A model generated the notes under the pieces. That model made no database searches, was not told where the DNA came from, and worked only from the letters and a program-made list of their open reading frames with translations. A stretch of DNA of 64,000 nucleotides from Haloarchaeobius salinus (GTDB lineage Archaea > Halobacteriota > Halobacteria > Halobacteriales > Natrialbaceae): assembly GCF_024464185.1 (NCBI RefSeq), contig NZ_JANHAU010000001.1:1178001-1242000 (forward strand). The letters run 5' to 3'. The stretch's first letter is position 1; each line of letters starts with the position of its first letter. Both the position numbers and the translations under genes were made by a program. Of the stretch, positions 28,386 to 36,110 are shown one piece after another.

Positions 28386-29867
28386 ATGACACACGGGTCG
28401 GGGCAGTCCCCGCACCGGAGCGGACCAACCGAGAAGTGCGGCGTCGTCGGCGTCGCGCTCGCCGACCGCGCCGCCGCGCGGCCGCTGTACTACTCCCTCT
28501 ACGCGCTCCAGCACCGCGGGCAGGAGTCCGCGGGCATCGTCACCCACGACGGGTTCCAGCAGCACGACCACGTCGAGATGGGACTCGTCGGCGACGCCTT
28601 CGACGAGGCCGACATCGACCGGCTCAACGGTGAGTCCGGGATCGGCCACGTGCGCTATCCGACCGCCGGGAGCGTCGACAAGTCCTGCGCACAGCCGTTC
28701 ACCGTCTCGTTCAAGTCGGGCTCGCTCGCGCTCTCGCACAACGGCAACCTCGTCAACGCCGACGAGATCCGCGACGAGCTGGCGGGCATGGGACACGCGT
28801 TCACCTCCGACGGCGACACCGAGGTCATCGCCCACGACCTCGCGCGGAACCTGCTGGAGGCCGACCTCGTACGGGCGGTCAAGCGCACGATGAGCCGCAT
28901 CCACGGCTCGTACTCGCTGACCATCATGCACGACGAGACGGTGCTCGGCGTCCGCGACCCCGAGGGCAACCGTCCGCTCTGCATCGGCGAGATCGAGGAC
29001 GGCTACGTGCTCGCCTCCGAATCGGCTGCCATCGACACGCTCGACGGCGACCTGGTCCGAGACGTGAACCCCGGCGAGCTCGTCGTCCTCCACGAGGACG
29101 GCTCCGGCTTCGACTCCTACCAGCTCGTCGAGCAGGAGAACACCGCGCACTGCTTCTTCGAGCACGTCTACTTCGCCCGGCCCGACTCCGTCATCGACGA
29201 CGAGCTCGTCTACGAGGTGCGGCGCGAGCTCGGACGCCACCTCTGGGACGAGTCCGGCATCGAGACCGACGTCGTGATGCCCGTACCCGACTCCGGGCGT
29301 GCGTTCGCCTCCGGCTACGCCGAGGCCGCACAGGAGGCAGGGGCCGGCACCGAGTTCGCGGAGGGGCTGATGAAGAACCGCTACGTCGGCCGGACGTTCA
29401 TCATGCCCACCCAGGACGAGCGCGAGCGCGCCGTCCGCCTGAAGCTCAATCCCATCAAGTCCACCGTCGAGGGCAAGACCGTCACGCTCATCGACGACTC
29501 CATCGTCCGCGGGACGACCTCGACCCAGCTCGTCGCCCTGCTCAAGGACTGCGGGGCCGAGGAGGTCCACATGCGCATCGGCGCACCGCCCATCGTCGCG
29601 CCCTGCTACATGGGCATCGACATGGCGACACGGGAGGAGCTCATCGCCGCGGGTCAGGACGTCGCGGACATCCAGGCGGAGATCGAGGCGGACTCGCTCG
29701 CGTACCTCTCCATCGACGCCGTCGCGGACGCCCTGAACCGCTCGCGGGCCGACCTCTGTCTCGGCTGCGTCACCGGCGAGTACCCGTACGACATCGAGGG
29801 CGAATCGACCGACCGCGAGGTCGAACGACCCGTCATCGAGGGGCAGGACCTCGCCGCCGACGACTGA
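28386..29867 (+). CDS. purF: amidophosphoribosyltransferase
   Basis: PurF converts PRPP and glutamine to phosphoribosylamine, the first step of purine synthesis. The 493-residue protein has a 17-residue propeptide before the catalytic cysteine (Cys18 in PTEKCGVVGVALAD), the glutaminase residues HRGQESAGIVTHDG and SHNGNLVNADEIRDEL, and the PRPP loop VTLIDDSIVRGTTSTQLV. C-terminal cysteines (DLCLGCVTGEYPY) could belong to an Fe-S or structural site. A T-run (ATTTTT at 28355-28360) sits 26-31 bases upstream of the ATG, fitting a leaderless promoter. The 157-base gap upstream also has two AT-rich patches near 28294 and 28314. Confidence 0.96.
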   Translation: MTHGSGQSPHRSGPTEKCGVVGVALADRAAARPLYYSLYALQHRGQESAGIVTHDGFQQHDHVEMGLVGDAFDEADIDRLNGESGIGHVRYPTAGSVDKSCAQPFTVSFKSGSLALSHNGNLVNADEIRDELAGMGHAFTSDGDTEVIAHDLARNLLEADLVRAVKRTMSRIHGSYSLTIMHDETVLGVRDPEGNRPLCIGEIEDGYVLASESAAIDTLDGDLVRDVNPGELVVLHEDGSGFDSYQLVEQENTAHCFFEHVYFARPDSVIDDELVYEVRRELGRHLWDESGIETDVVMPVPDSGRAFASGYAEAAQEAGAGTEFAEGLMKNRYVGRTFIMPTQDERERAVRLKLNPIKSTVEGKTVTLIDDSIVRGTTSTQLVALLKDCGAEEVHMRIGAPPIVAPCYMGIDMATREELIAAGQDVADIQAEIEADSLAYLSIDAVADALNRSRADLCLGCVTGEYPYDIEGESTDREVERPVIEGQDLAADD

Positions 29868-29936
29868 GGCCACCCCGCGGGGATTGCTACCACACGTTGT
29901 CACTCGTTTAAGAACCGCCGAGGCGGACGTTCGTGT

Positions 29937-30473
29937 ATGCCCGGAGCAGTCTTCCTGGAGGGCGACGACGTCGACCTCTGCACCATCGAGAAAGCGGATG
30001 CGGCGTTCGTCACCGAGGCCCTGAACGACCCCGAGGTGCGGGTCCCACTCGGCATCGCCGAGCCGAAGAACGAGACACAGCACGAGGAGTGGATCGAGGA
30101 GCAGGTGTCGAGCGACGAGGGCTTCAACCTGCTCGTGGTCGCCGACGACGAGCCCATCGGCGTCATCAACTCGAACTGGTTGAGCGAACGCCACGGCCAC
30201 GCGGTCATGTCGGCGTGGCTCGCGGCCGACGCCCAGGGCCAGGGCTACGGCGCGGACGCGACTAGCACGTTCGTCGACTTCCTGATGAACGAACGGCGGA
30301 TGCAGACGGTCCGCGCCGAAGCGTTCGCGTTCAACGAGGCGTCCAACGCGATGCTGCAGTCCATCGGCATGGAGCGCGTCGGCTCCATCCCGAACTGGGC
30401 GTTCGTCGACGGCGAGTACCACGACTCGCACATCTACGCCGTCACGGCCGAGCAGTGGCGGAACCGGCGCTGA
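29937..30473 (+). CDS. GNAT family N-acetyltransferase (RimJ/RimL-like)
   Basis: A 178-residue GNAT protein. It opens with a short beta-strand module (MPGAVFLEGDDVDLCTIEKA) and has the acetyl-CoA-binding signature AWLAADAQGQGYGADATSTF followed by NERRMQTVRAEAFAFNEASN and AMLQSIGMERVG, typical of RimJ/RimL-type enzymes. The substrate (protein N-terminus, amino acid or other) is unknown. The ATG sits 70 bases after purF, with a TATA-like CGTTTAAGAA about 30 bases upstream. Confidence 0.87.
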   Translation: MPGAVFLEGDDVDLCTIEKADAAFVTEALNDPEVRVPLGIAEPKNETQHEEWIEEQVSSDEGFNLLVVADDEPIGVINSNWLSERHGHAVMSAWLAADAQGQGYGADATSTFVDFLMNERRMQTVRAEAFAFNEASNAMLQSIGMERVGSIPNWAFVDGEYHDSHIYAVTAEQWRNRR

Positions 30474-30486
30474 GTGCCCGGCTCGC

Positions 30487-31056
30487 TCAGTAGACGCTCG
30501 CCGGCACCAGGTACAGCAGCACGTAGACGACCGTGCCGAGGACGAACGAGATCAGCCACAGCGGGGCGGCGATCCGCCCGACCTTCGGGTGCGCCGTCTC
30601 GGAGAGCTCGCTCATCGGTCGGGTCACCGCGAGGAGGAGGACGTAGTACAGCAACGGGATACACGCGATGGCGAGTATCATGTGGATCGCCAGGATGGCG
30701 AGGTACGCCAGCTCCGCGACGCCCGAGCCCGGGAACGTGTTCGGGCCCTTCAGCGCCACCTTGTAGAGGTAGAGCGCGAGGAACGCGACGAACAGGACCG
30801 TCGCCGAGAGCATCAGCTTCCGGTGGCGGTCGTACTGGCCCTGCTTGATGGCGCGCAGTCCCGCGAGGATGACGACGACCGCGACGACGCTGATGGCCGC
30901 GTTCACGTGCGGGATGGCCGAGAGCACCCACTCCGGAGCCGCCGGTAGCAGCGCCTTCGGGATGAGCTGCCGTGCAGCGCCGAAGACGAGCGCCAGCGAG
31001 ACGATGGAGAAGACGGCGGTCACCGCCGGGACGTTCCGCTTGACCGTCTGTTGCAT
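30487..31056 (-). CDS. DUF420 family membrane protein
   Basis: From ATG at 31056, a 189-residue protein with five to six membrane helices. Family marks are PHVNAAISVVAVVVILAGLR, the charged loop RAIKQGQYDRHRKLMLSATV and AILAIHMILAIACIPLLYYV with conserved histidines. DUF420 proteins are found with haem-copper oxidase assembly genes, and the conserved histidines suggest haem or metal contact, but no oxidase gene is near. It follows the cupredoxin lipoprotein gene by 32 bases, suggesting joint transcription. Confidence 0.85.
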   Translation of the reverse strand: MQQTVKRNVPAVTAVFSIVSLALVFGAARQLIPKALLPAAPEWVLSAIPHVNAAISVVAVVVILAGLRAIKQGQYDRHRKLMLSATVLFVAFLALYLYKVALKGPNTFPGSGVAELAYLAILAIHMILAIACIPLLYYVLLLAVTRPMSELSETAHPKVGRIAAPLWLISFVLGTVVYVLLYLVPASVY

Positions 31057-31088
31057 ACCCGGGTCTCGGGGCGGGACGCCCAAAGCCG

Positions 31089-31994
31089 TTACTCAGTCGC
31101 CTCGACGAGGAGGACACCCTGCTCGCCGAGGCTCTCGTGGGGCTGGCAGACGAACTCGTAGCGGCCGGTCGCCTCGAAGGTGTGCGTTCGTTCGTGGCCG
31201 GCGTTGAACACGACCCCGTCCTCGTTCGTCCACGTCGAGTCCTCGGGCATCGTCCCCATGTGAACGTTGTGGTTGTCCGACTCCCAGACGAACGTCACCC
31301 GCGTTCCGGGCGGGACGCTCACCGGGCGCTCGGTGCCGGGCTCGAAGACGTAGTCGCCGCCGGCACCGACGCGGATCTCCGCGGTGCCGTCGTCGCCGAG
31401 GGTGACCGGCTCGTCGGAGCCCGGCTGCTCGGTTCCGGTCTCCGGCGGCCGGCCCGTCTCGTTCACGACGATCTCGCCACGCATGCCGAGGGAGTGGTGT
31501 GGCTCGCAGTGGAACCGGTACTCGCCGAGTGTCTCGAACGTGTGGCGGTACTCGAATCCCTCGTTCTCGACGGGCTCGTGGCCCTCCCACTCCGCACCGT
31601 CCGGTGCGCTCTCGACGACGATGTTGTGGCTGTCGGAGGCCCAGTAGAACAGGACCTCGGTCCCGGGCGTGACGTACACGGCCTCGTCGGTCCCGGGCTC
31701 GAAACGGAAGTCGCCGTCCGGCCCGACCTCGATGACCGCACTCGCTCTCGACTGGCCGCCGTCACCGCTTTCGTCGTCGGTCGACGGCTCGGACTCGGTC
31801 GACGGTTCGGGTTCGGACGTCGTCGCCGGTGGCTCGGTGGTGGCAGTCGGGGTCGCGGTCGGCGTGTCCGTCGGCGTCCCGTCGCCGCCACCGTCCGAGC
31901 TACAGCCCGCGAGCGAGCCGAGGAGGAGCGCCGTGCCGGTTGCTTTCAGTACTCCGCGCCGTCGCTTCGCTGGTACGTCGTCGTCGTCGTGCAT
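31089..31994 (-). CDS. Tat-exported lipoprotein with two halocyanin (plastocyanin-like) domains
   Basis: A 301-residue protein. The twin-arginine signal KRRRGVLKATG leads to a lipobox LAGC (Cys31), then a Thr/Ser/Glu-rich linker. Domain 1 (about 85-180) has copper ligands in SHNIVVES and FHCEPHHSLGMRG (His, Cys, His, Met). Domain 2 (about 195-300) has NHNVHMG and FVCQPHESLGEQG: the Cys and His are kept, but the residue in the axial Met position is Glu. It should act in electron transfer outside the membrane. The gene lies between a surface protein gene, whose 3' end overlaps it by 49 bases, and DUF420. Confidence 0.88.
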   Translation of the reverse strand: MHDDDDVPAKRRRGVLKATGTALLLGSLAGCSSDGGGDGTPTDTPTATPTATTEPPATTSEPEPSTESEPSTDDESGDGGQSRASAVIEVGPDGDFRFEPGTDEAVYVTPGTEVLFYWASDSHNIVVESAPDGAEWEGHEPVENEGFEYRHTFETLGEYRFHCEPHHSLGMRGEIVVNETGRPPETGTEQPGSDEPVTLGDDGTAEIRVGAGGDYVFEPGTERPVSVPPGTRVTFVWESDNHNVHMGTMPEDSTWTNEDGVVFNAGHERTHTFEATGRYEFVCQPHESLGEQGVLLVEATE

Positions 31995-33730
31995 CGGGGA
32001 CCAATCCTCGGTTCGTCTACTTGGTCGCCGGTAAAAATACCCCCGAACGTGTTCCCAGCGGCTGGGAACCGAACCGCCGGCGAACCCTGCACTGTCAGGC
32101 TGGACAGCGACGCGGCGCTGTCGTTCCTGACCAGTACGCTGTCGGGAATCTGCTCCCTTCCGAAGCCCGGACCTGCCCAGAACACCGACAACGACTCCTG
32201 GCCGGTCCGTTCGAAGAACGTGACGGTGATGCGGTGGGTGCCAGCCTCCAGGTCGATGGTGCCCGACTCCTCCTCGTAGGGGTGGGTGCCGTCGTTGTCG
32301 ACGACGACCTCGTTGCCGATCTCCAGTCGGCTGCCGTCGTCCGACCCGGTCCAGAACGTGTACTGGCCGTCCTCGGGCACCTCGACGTAGCCGGTGTAGC
32401 GGACGGCGAACTCGTCGTCCCGCTCCCGGACCGAGATGTCGAAGTTGGTGCTCGTGCCGGTCGTCTCCGGCGAGAGGCCGTCGAAGTTCGGCAGGCTGTT
32501 CCAGTAGCCCTCGTGGTACTCGTACTCGAGGCCCTGCGTGGTACTCCCCGGCGAGTCCGGCGCGCGGAGGTCCTCGACGGCCACGGTCTGGCTGGTCGTG
32601 TCGCTCCGTCCGCTCGACCCCTGGACGGTCAGGCTGACGGTCCGGTCGCCGTCAGACGTGTACTCGTGGTCGACCGTCGGTCCGCTCGTGGTCGTCGTGT
32701 TCCCGTCGCCGAACTCCCACTCGTAGGACTGGACCGTGCCGCCATCATCGCGGGACGACCCGGCGTCGAACGAGCAGTTGTAGCCGACACAGGTCGCGTC
32801 GAACGCGGCGACGGTCGACGGCTGGGTGTAGAGCGCGCTTGCCGGCACCGCCTCTTTGCCGAAGGTCGGTCCCTCCCACGACACGTCGAGCACCTCGCTG
32901 CCGGTGTGCTCGAAGTGCGTGACGGTGATCGGGTGTAGGCCCGCCGAGAGCGTGACCGTACCCGAGCGCTCGCGGGCACCGTGCAGCCCCCGGTTGTCGA
33001 CGACCCGGGTCCCGTCGACGTACAGCTCGCTGCCGTCGTCGGAATTCGTGTAGAACGTGTACTGGCCGTCCTCGGGCACCTCGACGTAGCCCGTGAATCG
33101 GAAGGCGAACTCCGACCCGCGGTCGCGCAGCGAGATGTCGAACGTGCTGGTCGGGCCGGTCCGCTTCGGCGTCTCGCTCGCGAAGTTCGGCATCGAACTG
33201 TACTGGCCGCTCGCCTCGTAGTACTCGTAGGTGAGCCCCTGGGCCAGCCCGACGGACGGGGCGGCGTCGGTCGGCACCCGGTACTCGGCGAGGATGGCGG
33301 TCCGGCCGTCGTCGCCCGGTGCATCCCAGACCACCCGGACCGTGTCGCCCTGCCGGAACGCGGTCGGGTACGTCACGTTGCCCGCGACGGGGCTGTTCGT
33401 CGCGTTCAGCCGCAGGCGCTCGCCAGCCCGCATCTCGAAGTCGTTGCCGCCGACCCACGTGTAGTTCCGGCGCATCCCGCCGTCGGCCGGCGACACCTGT
33501 ATCGTCACCGCCCCGGTGTTCGTGTTCGACAGCGACTGCCCGCCGCTGTGGGACACGTCGAGGACACCCGTCTCCGCGTCGTACTGGAACTCGAACTCCG
33601 CCTGCGGCGTCGGCTCGCCGAGCAGCCCGGTCAGACTCGTCCCTGTCAGGAACACCGCCCCGGCCGCGACGAACGCGATGGCGACGATGAGCACGACCGC
33701 GATCTGCGAGTTCAACCCCCGCTCGTCCAT
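31946..33730 (-). CDS. pilin-like anchored surface protein with two PA14 domains and a PKD domain
   Basis: From ATG at 33730, 594 residues. The N-terminus MDERGLNSQIAVVLIVAIAF and following hydrophobic stretch resemble an archaeal type IV pilin-like segment. A beta-rich region follows. PA14 domain 1 (about 165-300) has TGYVEVPEDGQYTFYTNSDD; a PKD domain (about 305-400) has SYEWEFGDGNTTTT; PA14 domain 2 (about 405-545) repeats TGYVEVPEDGQYTFWTGSDD. PA14 domains usually bind carbohydrate. The last 50 or so residues are unlike the rest and run into the next gene's signal peptide region, so a frameshift or late stop is possible. Confidence 0.85.
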   Translation of the reverse strand: MDERGLNSQIAVVLIVAIAFVAAGAVFLTGTSLTGLLGEPTPQAEFEFQYDAETGVLDVSHSGGQSLSNTNTGAVTIQVSPADGGMRRNYTWVGGNDFEMRAGERLRLNATNSPVAGNVTYPTAFRQGDTVRVVWDAPGDDGRTAILAEYRVPTDAAPSVGLAQGLTYEYYEASGQYSSMPNFASETPKRTGPTSTFDISLRDRGSEFAFRFTGYVEVPEDGQYTFYTNSDDGSELYVDGTRVVDNRGLHGARERSGTVTLSAGLHPITVTHFEHTGSEVLDVSWEGPTFGKEAVPASALYTQPSTVAAFDATCVGYNCSFDAGSSRDDGGTVQSYEWEFGDGNTTTTSGPTVDHEYTSDGDRTVSLTVQGSSGRSDTTSQTVAVEDLRAPDSPGSTTQGLEYEYHEGYWNSLPNFDGLSPETTGTSTNFDISVRERDDEFAVRYTGYVEVPEDGQYTFWTGSDDGSRLEIGNEVVVDNDGTHPYEEESGTIDLEAGTHRITVTFFERTGQESLSVFWAGPGFGREQIPDSVLVRNDSAASLSSLTVQGSPAVRFPAAGNTFGGIFTGDQVDEPRIGPRCTTTTTYQRSDGAEY

Positions 33731-33926
33731 TCCCCCTTGCACCTCTATGCCGGAACTTGTCTTGGCGGCTACAAAAGTCGCGCGGCCGTTCGACCAGTAG
33801 TCTCCGCTGGCGAACGACGGCACCGTCGCTGTGCGAGTGGTGCGTCGGAAAGGAATATGCGTGGGTGCTGTCCGTCAGGAGAGCACCCGCATCGTACTGT
33901 GGCCGAGTTGGTGGCCACGTATGCGA

Positions 33927-34011
33927 TGCGTGGGACCGGATTTGAACCGGCGGACCTCTACAGGACAGCGCCCTCAACGCTGCGCCGTTGGCCTGGCTTG
34001 GCTACCCACGC
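33927..34011 (-). tRNA. tRNA-Leu (anticodon GAG)
   Basis: An 85-base class II tRNA. The acceptor stem GCGTGGG pairs with CCCACGC followed by discriminator A. The anticodon stem CAGCG/CGCTG encloses the loop TTGAGGG, giving anticodon GAG (leucine, CUC codons). The long variable arm and the T-arm CCGGTTCAAATCCGG are clear. CCA is not encoded. It is transcribed away from the MBF1-like gene. Confidence 0.95.
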
Positions 34012-34163
34012 TCGCTGTGTCTTGCTGCACTCCTGCGTTTCACCGGGATAAATAAAAGCGTGTCCTTTTGCCGCCGCCGGAGAGGATGGTAGCGATGCGC
34101 AGTCGGCGTGACACGGAACAGCAAAGCGGGGTATTCAAATGGACTCCCACGGTAGGGGTTCGT

Positions 34164-34676
34164 ATGGCGAAGTACTCGACGGGCGACTCGTCGGGTGGTG
34201 GCGACGGTGACACCTGCGAACTCTGCGGTGCGGCCAGCGACCGACTCCGGCTGGCGAACGTCGCCGGAGCGGAACTGGAGGTCTGTCCCGACTGCGCCCC
34301 GCACGACGACGCCCAGAAGACGACGAGCGGTTCCAGCGACGACGGCAGCAGCCGCGAACGCGGCGAGCGCAAGCGCAACGCCGCCCGGAACACGGCCCGC
34401 ACCTCCAACTGGGACGGTGACACCTCCCACTGGGAGGAGGGCGGCACGAACTACGACGACGACCAGCTCCCCTACCTCGTGAAGGACTACGGCAAGACAC
34501 TGACCGAGGCCCGGCAGGACGCCGGCCTCCAGCGGGACGAACTCGCCGAGGAACTCGACACCGATGAGGCCGACATCATCGCCGTCGAGCAGGGCCGGGC
34601 GGCGCGTGCTGGCATCGGCGGCGGCCTCATCGCGAAGCTCGAGGACAGACTCGACGTGCAGCTTTCGGAATCCTGA
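34164..34676 (+). CDS. archaeal MBF1-like transcription factor
   Basis: A 170-residue protein with an N-terminal zinc ribbon (TCELCGAASD and VCPDCAPHD), a linker rich in Ser, Arg and Asn (about 50-100), and a C-terminal helix-turn-helix: LVKDYGKTLTEARQDAGLQR then ELAEELDTDEADIIAVEQGR. This is the layout of archaeal multiprotein bridging factor 1, a co-regulator linked to translation and transcription. ATG at 34164 is used; the upstream extension to 34068 is basic and unlike the family. Confidence 0.9.
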   Translation: MAKYSTGDSSGGGDGDTCELCGAASDRLRLANVAGAELEVCPDCAPHDDAQKTTSGSSDDGSSRERGERKRNAARNTARTSNWDGDTSHWEEGGTNYDDDQLPYLVKDYGKTLTEARQDAGLQRDELAEELDTDEADIIAVEQGRAARAGIGGGLIAKLEDRLDVQLSES

Positions 34677-34739
34677 GCGGACTGCGGATTCTCGTTCTCA
34701 CGCGGCCGCTCGACCGTGACCGCGAAAACGGACGCGTCG

Positions 34740-35987
34740 TTACTCGTACAGCGGGTTCGCGTCGCACAGCTCCGCGACGGTCGCCTCGACCTCGCTCTTG
34801 ACGGCCTCGTCCTCCGGTGCGTCGACGACCTTCTTGATGCAGTCGGCGACGACCCGGAGGTCCTCCTCGTCGAAGCCGCGGGTGGTCAGCGCGGGCGTGC
34901 CGATGCGGATGCCCGACGGGTTGAACGCCGAGCGCGTCTCGCCGGGGACGGTGTTCGCGTTGAGCACGATGCCGGTGTCTTCCAGCGCCTCCTCGGCGTC
35001 GCCGCCGGTGGTGTCCGGGTGGGACGGCCGGAGGTCGACGAGCACGAGGTGGTTGTCGGTGCCCTCGGAGACGAGGCTGAAGCCGTGCTCCTGGAGCCCC
35101 TCGGCGAGCGCCTTCGCGTTCCGGACGGTCTGTGCGGCGTACTCCTCGAACTCGGGCTCCAGCGCCTCCTTGAAGCCGACGGCCTTGCCGGCGATGTTGT
35201 GCATGAGCGGACCGCCCTGCCCGCCGGGGAAGACGGCCGAGTCGATGTCGTCTGCGTACTCCTCGTCGCACATGACGATGCCGCCGCGGCCCGCGCGGAT
35301 GGTCTTGTGCGTCGAGCCGGTGACGAAGTCGGCGATGCCGACCGGGGAGGGGTGCGCGCCGCCGGCGACGAGCCCGGTGATGTGGGCGATGTCGGCGAGA
35401 TGGAGCGCGTCGGCGGCGTCGGCGGCCGCCTGGATCCGCTCCCAGTCCACCGTGCGGGGGTACGCGGAGTAGCCGGAGACGACGATGTCCGGCTCGAACT
35501 CCTCGGCCATCGTGTGGAGCTCGTCGTAGTCGATGTAGCCCGTCTCGGGGTCGACCTCGTACGACTCGACCTCGTAGAGCTGGCCGGTGAAGTTCGCGGG
35601 GTGGCCGTGGCTGAGGTGGCCGCCGTGGCTCAGCTCCATCGAGAGGATCCTGTCGCCGGGTTCGAGCATCGCGAAGTAGACCGCCTGGTTGGCCTGGGTC
35701 CCGGAGTGGGGCTGGACGTTGACGTGCTCTGCACCCCAGAGCTCCTCGGCGCGCTCGATGGCCAGGTTCTCGACCTGGTCGGCGTACTCGCAGCCCCCGT
35801 AGTACCGCTTGCCGGGGTAGCCCTCGGCGTACTTATTCGTCAGTGCCGAGCCCTGGGCCTCCAGCACTGCCTCGGAGACGTGGTTCTCGCTCGCGATCAT
35901 CGCCAGCGTCTCGTTCTGGCGTGTGACCTCGCCAGAGAGGGCGTCTGCGACCGCCGGGTCGACCTCGCGGACGTGCTCGTAGTCCAT
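34740..35987 (-). CDS. glyA: serine hydroxymethyltransferase
   Basis: A 415-residue PLP enzyme interconverting serine and glycine with a folate-type carrier. Signatures: NETLAMIASENHVSEAVLEA, YPGKRYYGGCEYADQVENLA, QPHSGTQANQAVYFAMLEPG, and the PLP lysine in FVTGSTHKTIRAGRGGIV, followed by VFPGGQGGPLMHNIAGKAV. The ATG at 35987 gives MDYEHVREVDPAVADAL; an upstream start adds nine unlikely residues. A TATA-like CACTTATG is about 28 bases before the ATG, consistent with a leaderless message. Confidence 0.95.
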   Translation of the reverse strand: MDYEHVREVDPAVADALSGEVTRQNETLAMIASENHVSEAVLEAQGSALTNKYAEGYPGKRYYGGCEYADQVENLAIERAEELWGAEHVNVQPHSGTQANQAVYFAMLEPGDRILSMELSHGGHLSHGHPANFTGQLYEVESYEVDPETGYIDYDELHTMAEEFEPDIVVSGYSAYPRTVDWERIQAAADAADALHLADIAHITGLVAGGAHPSPVGIADFVTGSTHKTIRAGRGGIVMCDEEYADDIDSAVFPGGQGGPLMHNIAGKAVGFKEALEPEFEEYAAQTVRNAKALAEGLQEHGFSLVSEGTDNHLVLVDLRPSHPDTTGGDAEEALEDTGIVLNANTVPGETRSAFNPSGIRIGTPALTTRGFDEEDLRVVADCIKKVVDAPEDEAVKSEVEATVAELCDANPLYE

Positions 35988-36073
35988 GCGAGAACACCCG
36001 ACCGGTTCGGGCATAAGTGTACTCGTCTCCGGGCGATACTGCCACCGAATATGTACTCACGTGCGGCTCCCGA

Positions 36074-36101
36074 TACATCTAACTTCCATTAGTTACATCT
36101 A
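36074..36101 (+). promoter_or_regulatory. direct repeat upstream of the CHAT gene
   Basis: TACATCTA occurs at 36074-36081 and again at 36094-36101, two helical turns apart, in an AT-rich patch ending 10 bases before the CHAT gene start. It may bind a regulator or include the promoter. This is a sequence pattern only. Confidence 0.3.
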
Positions 36102-36110
36102 CCAGAGCGA

